From assembly GCA_030539415.1 (NCBI GenBank), contig JAUNSE010000017.1:1-14924 (forward strand): a stretch of 14,924 nt of DNA, written 5' to 3'. Origin of the DNA: Desulfovibrionaceae bacterium (GTDB lineage Bacteria; Desulfobacterota; Desulfovibrionia; Desulfovibrionales; Desulfovibrionaceae). The position numbers and the translations under genes were made by a program. This document shows, in pieces, positions 1-6,787 of the stretch; position 1 is the first letter of the stretch; every line of letters begins with the position of its first letter. The notes under the pieces were generated by a model, which did no database searches, was not told the origin of the DNA, and was given only the letters and a program-made list of their open reading frames with translations.

Positions 1-2
1 CG

Positions 3-221
3 TGGATCTGGGTCTATGGCCCGGAAGAAAATGCAAAAGTGAAGGTGAAAGCCCTTGTGACCGAGCGTGTGGCGCCGGGCGTGGCCTTCATGCCCTTCCA
101 CTTTGCGGGTTGGTTCATGGGCGAGGATCAGCGCGGGAAATATCCGGCTGGCACCGACCCGATTGTGCTTGGTGAATCCGTTAACACAGTCACCACCTAC
201 GGTTACGACCCGGTCACGGGC
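3..221 (+). other. C-terminal fragment of formate dehydrogenase alpha subunit (molydopterin dinucleotide-binding domain)
   Basis: The part of the chimera before codon 222 reads WIWVYGPEENAKVKVKALVT, then MPFHFAGWF, GKYPAGTDPIVLGE and NTVTTYGYDPVTGM. This is the end of the molybdopterin-dinucleotide-binding domain of formate dehydrogenase catalytic subunits, which normally finish with a short tail of the form QETKxTLCxI just after this GM. The frame has no stop upstream to the window edge, so the rest of fdhA would lie to the left. Codon use differs from the BioA part: by hand count 16 of 61 codons end in A or T here, against 9 of the first 61 in the BioA part. That fits an origin in another locus or another genome. 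Confidence 0.75.
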
Positions 222-1034
222 ATGCACACGCTCTTCACCGGCCTGCTGCCCAGACACTATTTCATGGAGCGGCCGACCTGCCGCTTTGACAGCCCCTTCG
301 ATCCGGCAAGCCTTGATGACGCGCGGCGCATCATGGCCGAGCGCGCGGACGAGCTGGCGGCCGTCATTCTTGAGCCCGTGGTGCAGGGCGCGGGCGGCAT
401 GTGGATGTATCATCCCGCCTACCTCGAGGGGCTGCGCGGGCTCTGCGACGAGTACGACATCCTGCTCGTGGCCGATGAAATAGCCACCGGCTTCGGCCGC
501 ACCGGCCGCCTCTTCGCCTGCGAGTGGGCCGGCATCACGCCCGACATCTGCTGCCTCGGCAAGGGACTAACAGGCGGCATGATGACCGGCGCCGTCACTC
601 TGGCCACGAGCCGCGTGGCCGAGGGCATAGGCCATGCCGACGCGGCCCGGGGCGGAGGCGTGCTCATGCACGGGCCGACCTTCATGGCCAACCCGCTCTT
701 CTGCGCAGCCGCCCTGGCCAGCATGGACGAACTCATGGCCTCGCCCTGGCAGGAGCGCGTCCTGGGACTGGAGAAACGCCTGCGGGAGGGGCTAGCCCCC
801 TGCGCCGGCAGGCCGGGCGTGCGCGACGTGCGCGTGCTCGGCGCCATTGGCGTGGTGGAAACCGAGCGTCCGGTGAACATGCGCGTGCTGCAGGACTTCT
901 TTGTGGAGCAGGGCGTCTGGATCAGGCCCTTCGACCATCTGGTCTACATCATGCCGCCCTTCATCACGCCGGCCGAAGACGCCGACAGGCTGTGCGCGGC
1001 CGTGCGCGCGGCCGTGGACGGGGGCCTGATATAG
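3..1034 (+). pseudogene. bioA: In-frame chimera: FdhA C-terminal tail fused to BioA lacking its N-terminus (5' partial)
   Basis: The frame is open from the window edge to a TAG stop at 1032-1034. From the Met codon at 222 onward the protein matches BioA (adenosylmethionine-8-amino-7-oxononanoate transaminase, biotin synthesis): it starts MHTLFTGLLP, like MHSLWKGYLP of E. coli BioA, and contains ILEPVVQGAGGM, VADEIATGFGRTG, the PLP-lysine motif CLGKGLTGG (codon 561-563), HGPTFMANPL and VRVLGAIGVVE. About 160 N-terminal BioA residues are absent, including the part that shapes the substrate pocket, and are replaced by an FdhA tail. The fused protein should not be an active transaminase. No bioB, bioD or bioF lies nearby. 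It is the only plus-strand gene here, converging on menE. The BioA identity is certain; whether the fusion exists in the cell is not. Confidence 0.85.
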
Positions 1035-1148
1035 TCCGCGGAACGCGGGGACGGGCGGCACTTTCATTGAAGGCGGAAGGGCCGCTGGCCGGCCGGCTCT
1101 CAGGAAGGATGGTCGTTTCTCTTTGCCTTTCGAGAGACAGCTGCCGCG

Positions 1149-1186
1149 TGAAAAGCCTGATTTTTAACTGTTCGGTTAAATCTGCC
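1149..1186 (+). repeat. Palindrome-containing repeat, copy 1
   Basis: The unit has a GTGAAAAG start, a T5 tract and then the near-palindrome TTTAACTGTTCGGTTAAA at 1163-1180, followed by TCTGCC. The palindrome arms TTTAAC and GTTAAA pair perfectly around a 6-bp centre. Copies 2 and 3 have the core TTGACCGTTCGGTTA. Where copy 1 changes G to A in the left arm, pairing with T is kept, which suggests that the symmetry matters. The size and symmetry would suit a TetR-type operator, but no regulator gene is in the window. Confidence 0.7.
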
Positions 1187-1362
1187 ATGCGGCACGGTGA
1201 CGGACAGACCGGAAACAGACAGGCGGGAACAGCCTCCCGGGACCCGAGCCCGGGACCGGCATGGCACATGGTCCGCTGTGAAGATTCAGGCCGCGGCCCC
1301 TGAGGGCTCCGCATTGTGAAGCGGCATATCTTCAGCTGCTCCGACCTGCGGGCGATGCGGAC

Positions 1363-1402
1363 GTGAAAAAACTCGATTTTTGACCGTTCGGTTAAGTTTT
1401 CC
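1363..1402 (+). repeat. Palindrome-containing repeat, copy 2
   Basis: The unit begins GTGAAAAAACTCG, continues with a T5 tract, and has the core TTGACCGTTCGGTTAA at 1380-1395. The inner arms ACCG and CGGT are perfectly complementary around a TT centre, and the outer TT and AA also pair. The symmetry centre lies 216 bp from that of copy 1. No typical -10 element follows the TTGACC hexamer at a suitable distance, so I do not call it a promoter. Confidence 0.7.
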
Positions 1403-1578
1403 ATTGTGTGCCTGATGTCCGGCTGAATGGCAGGGATGGTCTGGAAGGGTGCCCGGAGACGGCGGGCATCCGGACGTCCGTCGCAAAGACGCGTGCCGCT
1501 CCTGCGGCCCGCTCCGCGGAGAGCAGTCCCAAGGATTCTTCAGTTTCTGTTTCTGGCGAACTGAGGACACGGACGGGA

Positions 1579-1617
1579 GCGACAAGCCCTGTTTTTGACC
1601 GTTCGGTTATATCTGTC
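1579..1617 (+). repeat. Palindrome-containing repeat, copy 3
   Basis: The unit begins GCGACAAGCCCTG, continues with a T5 tract, and has the core TTGACCGTTCGGTTAT at 1595-1610, followed by ATCTGTC, which matches the ATCTGCC after copy 1. Its centre is 215 bp from that of copy 2. The core is identical to copy 2 over 15 bases. It is the copy closest to the menE end, about 140 bp away. Confidence 0.7.
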
Positions 1618-1622
1618 GAGGG

Positions 1623-1660
1623 AAAAGCCCGGCGGGTGCAGACGGCAGGACGGCCCGCCG
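1623..1660 (-). terminator. Possible terminator of the menB-menC-menE transcript
   Basis: Read on the minus strand, a 7-bp perfect stem (CGGCGGG with CCCGCCG, 17-nt loop) is followed by GGC and four T residues. It lies about 100 bp downstream of the menE stop. The loop is large and the T run short, so this is a weak candidate. Confidence 0.25.
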
Positions 1661-1760
1661 CGTGCTGAGGAAGAGCATAAGGAAACATCCTCCCAAAAGC
1701 CGCAGCCTTCCGGCGGATATTCCGTCATCTGCACAGGCGGCGCCGCCCCAAAAAACGCGT

Positions 1761-2888
1761 CTACAGCCTGCCAGCGAGTTCGATGGCCAGCCTGCGGGCC
1801 TGCTTGCGGGCCTTCTTGCCGGTCTCGGTCATGGGGATTTCCCTGGCGTGCAGATAGGTCCTGGGCACCCAGTACTTGGGCAGCACGTGCCGGCAGATCT
1901 TCTCCAGGCTCTCGTCGCTTTCCTGCCCCGTGTGTATCAGGCAGATCCGTTCGCCGAGGCGGCTGTCGGGCAGGGCGGTCACGCAGAACGGGCTGCGGAT
2001 GACCGGCTCGAGCAGTTCCTCGACGGATTCAATCAGCACCTTGATGCCGCCGCTGTTGATGACATTGTCGCTGCGGCCCAGAATGCGGAAGCGTCCGTGG
2101 CTGTCCAGCTCGGCAATGTCGTGGGTGACCAGTTCGCGCTCGACCACCTTCGGCGCCTGAATGGCCAGCGTGCCCTCCTCGGTGAGGCGGACCCGGACAT
2201 TGGGCAGGGTCGTGAACCATTCCGAGGCGGAGGGGCCGTTGATGCGGCGCAGGGCGATGTGGCTCAGGGTTTCGGTCATGCCGTACGAGGACCAGACCTC
2301 GTTGGGAAAGACGGCGAGGCTTTTCGCAAGCTGCGCGCTGATGGCGCCGCCGCCGAGGAGCAGGCAGCGCACCTCGCGCAGACGCTCCGCCGTCTCCGGC
2401 TCCTGCAGGCTGGTGTATGCCTGCATGGGGGTCAGCGCCGCAAAGTCCACATGCTGGCGCACCTCGCGCAGCGGCGAGGACGAGGGTGTGACCGGGAGGA
2501 GGTTCAGGCCGGCCAGAAGCGCCCGCACCACGACCATGCGGGCCGCTATGTAGCGCATGGGCATGGCCAGCAGGGCCGTCTGCCCGGCCGTCAGCCCCAG
2601 GGCCTGGCAGGTGGCTCTGGCGCTCGCGGCCATGCGCTCCTTTTCCACGGCCATGGGCTGCGGCTCTCCGGTGGAGCCGGAGGTGAAGACCGTCAGGGTG
2701 GGCGAGGGCTTCCGCCATTCGGCCAGAAAGCGGGCCAGGTCTCCGAGAAAGCCCTCGTGGCACAGATAGCGCTGGATGAAGACTCCCCTCATGTCGCCGT
2801 CGAAGCGCACGCCGTCAATGGTGACCGGCAGTGCGCGCAGTTCGTCCAGAGTCAGATGTTCGCTCAGGCTGGTATCGGAGACCGTCAT
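1761..2888 (-). CDS. menE: o-Succinylbenzoate-CoA ligase (MenE)
   Basis: MenE activates o-succinylbenzoate to its CoA thioester through an acyl-adenylate, in the cytoplasm, on the way to menaquinone. The 375-residue protein has the adenylate-forming signatures in order: the P-loop-like TSGSTG at 69-74, YGMTET at 202-207, the hinge region GRSDNVINSGGIKV at 271-284, and the C-terminal lysine in TETGK near 358. At 375 residues it is shorter than typical E. coli or Bacillus MenE (about 450-490), with a reduced N-terminal part; short forms are familiar in Bacteroidota. The start is the ATG at 2888, preceded by GAGG about 8 nt upstream. It follows menC by 37 nt and is the last gene of the leftward men cluster. 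Its substrate is fixed mainly by the neighbouring MenC and MenB. Confidence 0.93.
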   Translation of the reverse strand: MTVSDTSLSEHLTLDELRALPVTIDGVRFDGDMRGVFIQRYLCHEGFLGDLARFLAEWRKPSPTLTVFTSGSTGEPQPMAVEKERMAASARATCQALGLTAGQTALLAMPMRYIAARMVVVRALLAGLNLLPVTPSSSPLREVRQHVDFAALTPMQAYTSLQEPETAERLREVRCLLLGGGAISAQLAKSLAVFPNEVWSSYGMTETLSHIALRRINGPSASEWFTTLPNVRVRLTEEGTLAIQAPKVVERELVTHDIAELDSHGRFRILGRSDNVINSGGIKVLIESVEELLEPVIRSPFCVTALPDSRLGERICLIHTGQESDESLEKICRHVLPKYWVPRTYLHAREIPMTETGKKARKQARRLAIELAGRL

Positions 2889-2925
2889 CTGAAGACCTCG
2901 CTTTCCGGCTTGTCCCCGCCGGGTG

Positions 2926-3993
2926 TCAGTTGTGGGAAAGACCCAGCCAGGCGGTCAGATCCGGCTCGGGTCTTGCGGGATCGCAGTGCACGACGGGCCC
3001 CCTCATGGCCGAGGGCATGCCCTCGCAGTTGTCCGTGAAGAGCTGGCCCGTGCCGAGGCCCTGCGGCATGTCGCAGGGCCGCTTTGCCCGCCACTGGGCA
3101 ATGGCGTTGAGACCGATGTTGGATTCCAGGGCGCTGGTCACCCAGAAGCCGCAGCCGTACTGTCCGGCCAGGTCAATCCACTCCTCGCAGCCCTTCATGC
3201 CGCCGTGCAGGGTTGGCTTGAGCACCAGCCAGGCGGGGCGGATGACGGCCAGCAGATCCTCTCTGGCCTCCTCGGGCACGCCGATGAGCTCCTCGTCCAG
3301 CGCCAGGGGCACGGGCGACCTGCGGCAGAGCTCGGCCATGAGCGGCCACTGGCCCTGACGCACCGGCTGCTCCAGGGAGTGGGGCCTGAAGGAGGCCAGG
3401 ATTTCCAGACGCTCCATGGCATTCTCCGGCGTGAAGGAGCCGTTGGCGTCCAGGCGTATCTCGAGCTCGGCCGGATCGGGGCAGCGCTCGCGCACGCGGC
3501 GCAGCAGATCGCATTCGCTCTCGAAGTCGATGCCGCCGATCTTGAACTTGAGGCAGTGGAAGCCTTGGGCCAGCTTGGCCTCCATGCGCTCGAGCATCCT
3601 GTCGTGATCCCCCATCCACACAAGGCCGTTGATGGGCACGTCCTCCTCGCCGCGGCTGAAGGCCGTGTCGAAGAAGCGCAGGGAGCCGGCTCTGAGATGA
3701 CAGAGAGCCGTCTCCAGGCCGAAGCGCATGGAGGGACAGCCGGCGGGCACGGACGCGTAGAGATCGCCGGTTTCGCAGAACTGGAAGCAGCAGGCCTCCA
3801 GACGCTCCGCGTAGTCCGGGCCGGCATCGGCGCTCAGATCGTGCAGGGGGGCGCATTCGCCGACGCCAGTGCGGCCCTCGCCGTCCGAGAGAACCACATA
3901 CCAGACCTGGCGCACGGTGTAGACGCCGCGCGAGGTGCCGGCAGGCTCCCTGAAGTGCAGAAGGCGGGGGACAATGGTAAACTGCCAGGCCAT
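2926..3993 (-). CDS. menC: o-Succinylbenzoate synthase (MenC)
   Basis: MenC dehydrates SHCHC to o-succinylbenzoate. The 355-residue protein belongs to the enolase superfamily and keeps the whole catalytic set: KFK (Lys149, Lys151), metal ligands Asp182 (RLDANG), Glu208 (SLEQP) and Asp233 (ALDEEL), and Lys259 (LKPTLHGG). An N-terminal capping domain covers roughly residues 1-115. Segments such as FREPAGTSRGVYT, INGLVWMG, EQPVRQGQW and SALESNIGLNAIAQW closely resemble Bacteroidota MenC proteins as I remember them. The start is the ATG at 3993, with AGGAA upstream inside the menB 3' end. It begins 9 nt after the menB stop, so co-translation is likely. Substrate assignment is firm because of the flanking men genes. 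Confidence 0.95.
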   Translation of the reverse strand: MAWQFTIVPRLLHFREPAGTSRGVYTVRQVWYVVLSDGEGRTGVGECAPLHDLSADAGPDYAERLEACCFQFCETGDLYASVPAGCPSMRFGLETALCHLRAGSLRFFDTAFSRGEEDVPINGLVWMGDHDRMLERMEAKLAQGFHCLKFKIGGIDFESECDLLRRVRERCPDPAELEIRLDANGSFTPENAMERLEILASFRPHSLEQPVRQGQWPLMAELCRRSPVPLALDEELIGVPEEAREDLLAVIRPAWLVLKPTLHGGMKGCEEWIDLAGQYGCGFWVTSALESNIGLNAIAQWRAKRPCDMPQGLGTGQLFTDNCEGMPSAMRGPVVHCDPARPEPDLTAWLGLSHN

Positions 3994-4002
3994 GTCTTGT
4001 TC

Positions 4003-4824
4003 CTACGGAAATTTGGGGTAGTCGCGGAAGTTGGGCTTGCGCTTCTCGAGAAAGGCCTTGCCGCCCTCCTGCGCCTCGTCGGTGAGGTAGTAGAGCAGGG
4101 TGGCGTCGCCGGCCAGCTCCTGAATGCCGGCCTGGCCGTCGAGTTCGGCGTTCAGGCCGACCTTGATCATGCGCAGGGCCATGGGGCTCATCTCCATCAT
4201 GCGCTCGCACCAGGCCACGGTCTCGTCCTCGAGCTGGTCGAAGGGCACGACCTTGTTGACCAGGCCCATGTCCAGTGCCTCGGCGGCCGAGTACTGACGG
4301 CACAGGAACCAGATTTCGCGGGCCTTCTTCTGCCCCACGATGCGGGCCAGATAGCTCGAGCCGAAGCCGGCGTCGAAGCTGCCCACGTGGGGGCCGGTCT
4401 GGCCGAAGATGGCGTTCTCGGAGGCGATGGTCAGGTCACAGACCACGTGCAGCACGTGGCCGCCGCCGATGGCATAGCCGTTGACCATGGCGATGACGGG
4501 CTTGGGCAGACTGCGGATCTGCTTCTGCACGTCCAGAATGTTGAGGCGCTTCACGCCGTCCTTGCCGCGGTAGCCGCCGCGGTCCTTGACGTGCATGTCC
4601 CCGCCGCTGCAGAAGGCCTTGTCGCCGGCGCCGGTCAGGATGACCACGTCGATGTCCTGGCATTCGCGGCAGTAGGCGAAGGCGTCGGACAGCTCCTTGG
4701 TGGTCTCGGGAGTGAAGGCGTTGCGGTAGCGGGGGCGGTTGATGGTGATGCGGGCTATGCCGTTGTACCAGTCGAAGAGAATCTCCTCGTACTGCTTGAT
4801 GGTTTTCCATTCGCGGGCGGCCAT
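4003..4824 (-). CDS. menB: 1,4-Dihydroxy-2-naphthoyl-CoA synthase (MenB)
   Basis: MenB closes the second ring, turning o-succinylbenzoyl-CoA into DHNA-CoA. The 273-residue protein is a crotonase-fold enzyme with CSGGD at 72-76, the oxyanion-hole segment GYAIGGGHVLH from 117, and QTGPHVGSFD at 142-151 followed by KKAREIWFLCRQY. It ends EKRKPNFRDYPKFP, the usual MenB tail. The same frame stays open far upstream through part of menD, but the start is the ATG at 4824: the protein then begins MAAREWKTI, as in the family, and AAGGAGA lies about 6 nt upstream. A promoter and, before it, a terminator lie in the 220-bp gap to menD, so menB probably heads its own transcript with menC and menE. Confidence 0.96.
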   Translation of the reverse strand: MAAREWKTIKQYEEILFDWYNGIARITINRPRYRNAFTPETTKELSDAFAYCRECQDIDVVILTGAGDKAFCSGGDMHVKDRGGYRGKDGVKRLNILDVQKQIRSLPKPVIAMVNGYAIGGGHVLHVVCDLTIASENAIFGQTGPHVGSFDAGFGSSYLARIVGQKKAREIWFLCRQYSAAEALDMGLVNKVVPFDQLEDETVAWCERMMEMSPMALRMIKVGLNAELDGQAGIQELAGDATLLYYLTDEAQEGGKAFLEKRKPNFRDYPKFP

Positions 4825-4892
4825 GTTGTCTCCTTGCGCGGACTGGGGGGATAGGGAAGGGCAGCATCCGGCGGGGCCGGGCTGCAGAAATG

Positions 4893-4922
4893 GTTGTACT
4901 CTTGCAGAGCCGTGCAAATCAA
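4893..4922 (-). promoter_or_regulatory. Candidate sigma-70-type promoter for menB-menC-menE
   Basis: On the minus strand, TTGATT (4917-4922) and TACAAC (4893-4898) are separated by 18 bp, each matching 4 of 6 consensus bases. They lie just downstream of the menD terminator and would give a leader of about 60 nt before the menB start. The location is good but the motif match is moderate. Confidence 0.4.
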
Positions 4923-4953
4923 GTTCGCGGGCGGAAAGGGGCATTCCGTTCCG

Positions 4954-4981
4954 AAAAACGCCCGCGGCAAAGGCGCGGGCG
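4954..4981 (-). terminator. Rho-independent terminator downstream of menD
   Basis: Read on the minus strand, a perfect 8-bp stem (CGCCCGCG with CGCGGGCG, 7-nt loop) is followed directly by five T residues. It lies about 65 bp after the menD stop. Its upstream arm overlaps by 5 nt with the 3' arm of a larger hairpin at 4977-5009. Confidence 0.7.
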
Positions 4982-5009
4982 CCGCCCTCCCGACAGGAGA
5001 GCGGCGCCC
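4977..5009 (-). promoter_or_regulatory. Large hairpin overlapping the menD terminator
   Basis: On the minus strand, GGGCGCCGC and GCGGCGCCC form a perfect 9-bp outer stem with a further inner CTCC/GGAG pairing. It is transcribed before the terminator stem, and positions 4977-4981 belong to both structures. The two cannot both form completely, which is the geometry of an attenuator. It may also be simply a second terminator-associated stem. Confidence 0.5.
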
Positions 5010-5044
5010 GGACAATCTGTCTGTTCGCGGCCCGTGCGGCCTGC

Positions 5045-6778
5045 TCAGCAGGGACGGCCATCCCTGGACAGCGTCTCCCTGAGCTCGCGGACAAGCGCCT
5101 TCGCCGCCGCGGCGCTTGTCCCGGCATCGGTGAAGATTTCGAGCAGCGCCGGCCTTTCGGCCCGGGCCAGGTTCCGCACGGCGGCCTCGAGAGCAGCCCC
5201 GTCACGGACGGCAAGATAGTCGAGACCGGCCTCGCGGGCGCGGGCCTCGGCGGAAAAGCTGTTCGAGCCGGCGATGAAGCGGTCCCTGTGCGGCGAGTCC
5301 AGACCGGGCAGGGTGCGGAAGATGTTGCCGCCGCCGTTGTTGAAGACCGCCACGCGCAGGTTGGCGGGCAGGCTTTCGCGCCAGAGGGCGTTGCTGTCGT
5401 AGAAGAAGGAGAGGTCGCCGATGAGGCAGAAGACGGGTCTGTCCGGAAGGGCGCGGGCATTGCCGCAGGCCGCGGAGAGGGAGCCGTCTATGCCGTTGAC
5501 GCCGCGGTTGCAGAAGACCCTGGTGCCGGCCGGCAGGGGGAAGTACTGGGCATTGCGCACGGGCGAGGAGTTGGCCAGATGCAGGCAGCAGTTTTCGGGC
5601 AGTCCCGCGAGGACGGTGCCCATGGCGCTCAGATCGCAGTAGCCGGCGGCTTTTGCCGGCAGCGGGCCGGCCATGAGCGCGCCAAGCCGCTCCTGGGCCG
5701 CAAGCCAGGCCCGGGCAAAGGCATAGTCCCCGGCGGACCGCCGCGGCAGGGCCGCGGCGACGGCGGCAAGAACGCCCGCGCTGCCGGCGCGCAGAATTCG
5801 CGTCAGATGCTGGAAGAGGTCCGGCACCGAGCCGTCCTCGGCGCCGACATGCCAGTGCTCGATGCCGGACAGGCCGCGCAGAAAGAGTTTCAGGCGCTTG
5901 CAGACAATGTGTCCGCCCACGGTAATGACAAGATCCGGGGCGAGTGCGGCAAGCTCGTCATTTTCTGATGTTGCGAGAATGAGGTCTGTCAGGGTGATGA
6001 CAGAATGCGCGCCTCCACCGCTTTCCGGATCGGAGAGCGTGCGGGGCAGGTTGGCCAGATGCTCGGCGGAAATCGCGCAGCCCCTTGCCGCCAGTGCTGC
6101 CAGCGCGGCCTGCGTGGCGGCATCGGGCGGCATCTGTCCGGCCACCACGAGAATGCGGGAGAAGCGGCCGAGGGCCTCGCGGGCCGCCTCGCTCAGAGTG
6201 AAGCCGCACGCCCGCTCCTCGCTGATGACGCGGGGCTCGGGCAGGCTTTCCACAGTCGCGGAAAAGAGCGGCTCGGACAGGGGCACGTTGATGTGCACGG
6301 GTCCTGGCACGGGCCCCCTGCAGAGCAGAAGGGCCTGACTGAGCAGGCGGCCGGCATGCCACATGTCGCCGTTCTCGGGCAGGGACACCGCGCAGCGGAT
6401 ACAATTGTCCAGCGCGCCCGGCTGGCGCATGGTCTGGCCGTCGCGCTGATCAATCCAGGCGGACGGCCTGTCCGCGGAAATCACGACCAGAGGCACTTCC
6501 TGGTAATACGCCTCGGCCACGGCCGGCGCCGCGTCCAGCAGGGCCGACCCCGAGGTCACGCACAGGGCCACGGGCTCCCGCAGGGCCTCGGCCATGCCCA
6601 GAGCCTCGAAGGCCGCGCTGCGTTCGTCCACGGCAGGCAGGCAGTCCAGGTCCGGACACGAGGCCATGGTGTGGGCCAGCGGGGCGTTGCGGGAGCCGGC
6701 GCAGACAACGGCGCGCCGTATCCCGTGCGCGGCCAGCCGGGCCGCGACCTCGCGGACAAGCGGATTGTCTGAATACAT
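5045..6778 (-). CDS. menD: SEPHCHC synthase (MenD), ThDP-dependent
   Basis: MenD joins isochorismate and 2-oxoglutarate, with loss of CO2, to make SEPHCHC, the first committed step of the classical menaquinone pathway. The 577-residue length is normal. The N-terminal pyrimidine-binding domain begins MYSDNPLV and has CAGSRNAPL and the ThDP-activating Glu52 in VDERSAAF. VVISADRPSAWIDQRDGQT follows near 98-116. The C-terminal pyrophosphate-binding domain has NRGVNGIDGS and the metal-ThDP motif GDLSFFYDSNALW ending in NNGGGNIF. The N-terminus and the GDLSFFYD form are close to Bacteroidota MenD; E. coli has GDLSALYD. The start is the ATG at 6778, 9 nt after the menF stop, with AGGA upstream. A terminator follows, so menD ends the upstream transcript. 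Confidence 0.96.
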   Translation of the reverse strand: MYSDNPLVREVAARLAAHGIRRAVVCAGSRNAPLAHTMASCPDLDCLPAVDERSAAFEALGMAEALREPVALCVTSGSALLDAAPAVAEAYYQEVPLVVISADRPSAWIDQRDGQTMRQPGALDNCIRCAVSLPENGDMWHAGRLLSQALLLCRGPVPGPVHINVPLSEPLFSATVESLPEPRVISEERACGFTLSEAAREALGRFSRILVVAGQMPPDAATQAALAALAARGCAISAEHLANLPRTLSDPESGGGAHSVITLTDLILATSENDELAALAPDLVITVGGHIVCKRLKLFLRGLSGIEHWHVGAEDGSVPDLFQHLTRILRAGSAGVLAAVAAALPRRSAGDYAFARAWLAAQERLGALMAGPLPAKAAGYCDLSAMGTVLAGLPENCCLHLANSSPVRNAQYFPLPAGTRVFCNRGVNGIDGSLSAACGNARALPDRPVFCLIGDLSFFYDSNALWRESLPANLRVAVFNNGGGNIFRTLPGLDSPHRDRFIAGSNSFSAEARAREAGLDYLAVRDGAALEAAVRNLARAERPALLEIFTDAGTSAAAAKALVRELRETLSRDGRPC

Positions 6779-6787
6779 GGCCCGGTC

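Larger units (their letters stand above)
1035..1760. other. Intergenic stretch of about 726 bp without a convincing gene
   Basis: This stretch lies between the 3' ends of the bioA fragment and menE. Short open frames exist on both strands, but none resembles a known family, has a good ribosome binding site or shows the codon bias of the neighbours. The main structure is three copies of a roughly 38-bp repeat with a palindromic core, regularly spaced and described separately. A GC-rich stem followed by four T residues (minus strand, 1623-1660) could end the menE transcript. I see no tRNA, IS end or CRISPR-like array. Confidence 0.7.

Noticed and set aside
1034..1052. Stem-loop just after the bioA stop as terminator
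   Set aside because: It is a short GC stem with a mismatch and no following T run.
1380..1408. TTGACC in repeats 2 and 3 as a -35 promoter element
   Set aside because: No TATAAT-like hexamer lies 16-18 bp downstream, and copy 1 lacks TTGACC. The palindrome explains the conservation better.
1286..1734. Short open frames in the intergenic stretch, including ones with repeated peptides such as NLTERSKI and DLTEQLKI
   Set aside because: The repeated peptides come from the DNA repeats falling in the same frame (216 bp = 72 codons). There is no family match and no good ribosome binding site.
1737..1748. 12-bp palindrome GGCGGCGCCGCC beside the menE stop
   Set aside because: It has no loop, and on the minus strand the T run precedes rather than follows it, so it does not work as a terminator. 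Such palindromes are expected by chance at this GC content.
2923..4854. Long plus-strand open frame opposite menC and menB (643 codons), with similar ones at 8942-10594 and 10717-12348
   Set aside because: They are mirror frames caused by the G/C third-base bias of the minus-strand genes. Their translations are Gly, Ala, His and Gln-rich and match no family, while the minus frames carry clear catalytic motifs.
4825..5460. N-terminal extension of the menB frame by about 210 codons
   Set aside because: It runs through the terminator, the candidate promoter and the menD 3' end, has no family similarity, and a good ribosome binding site marks the ATG at 4824.
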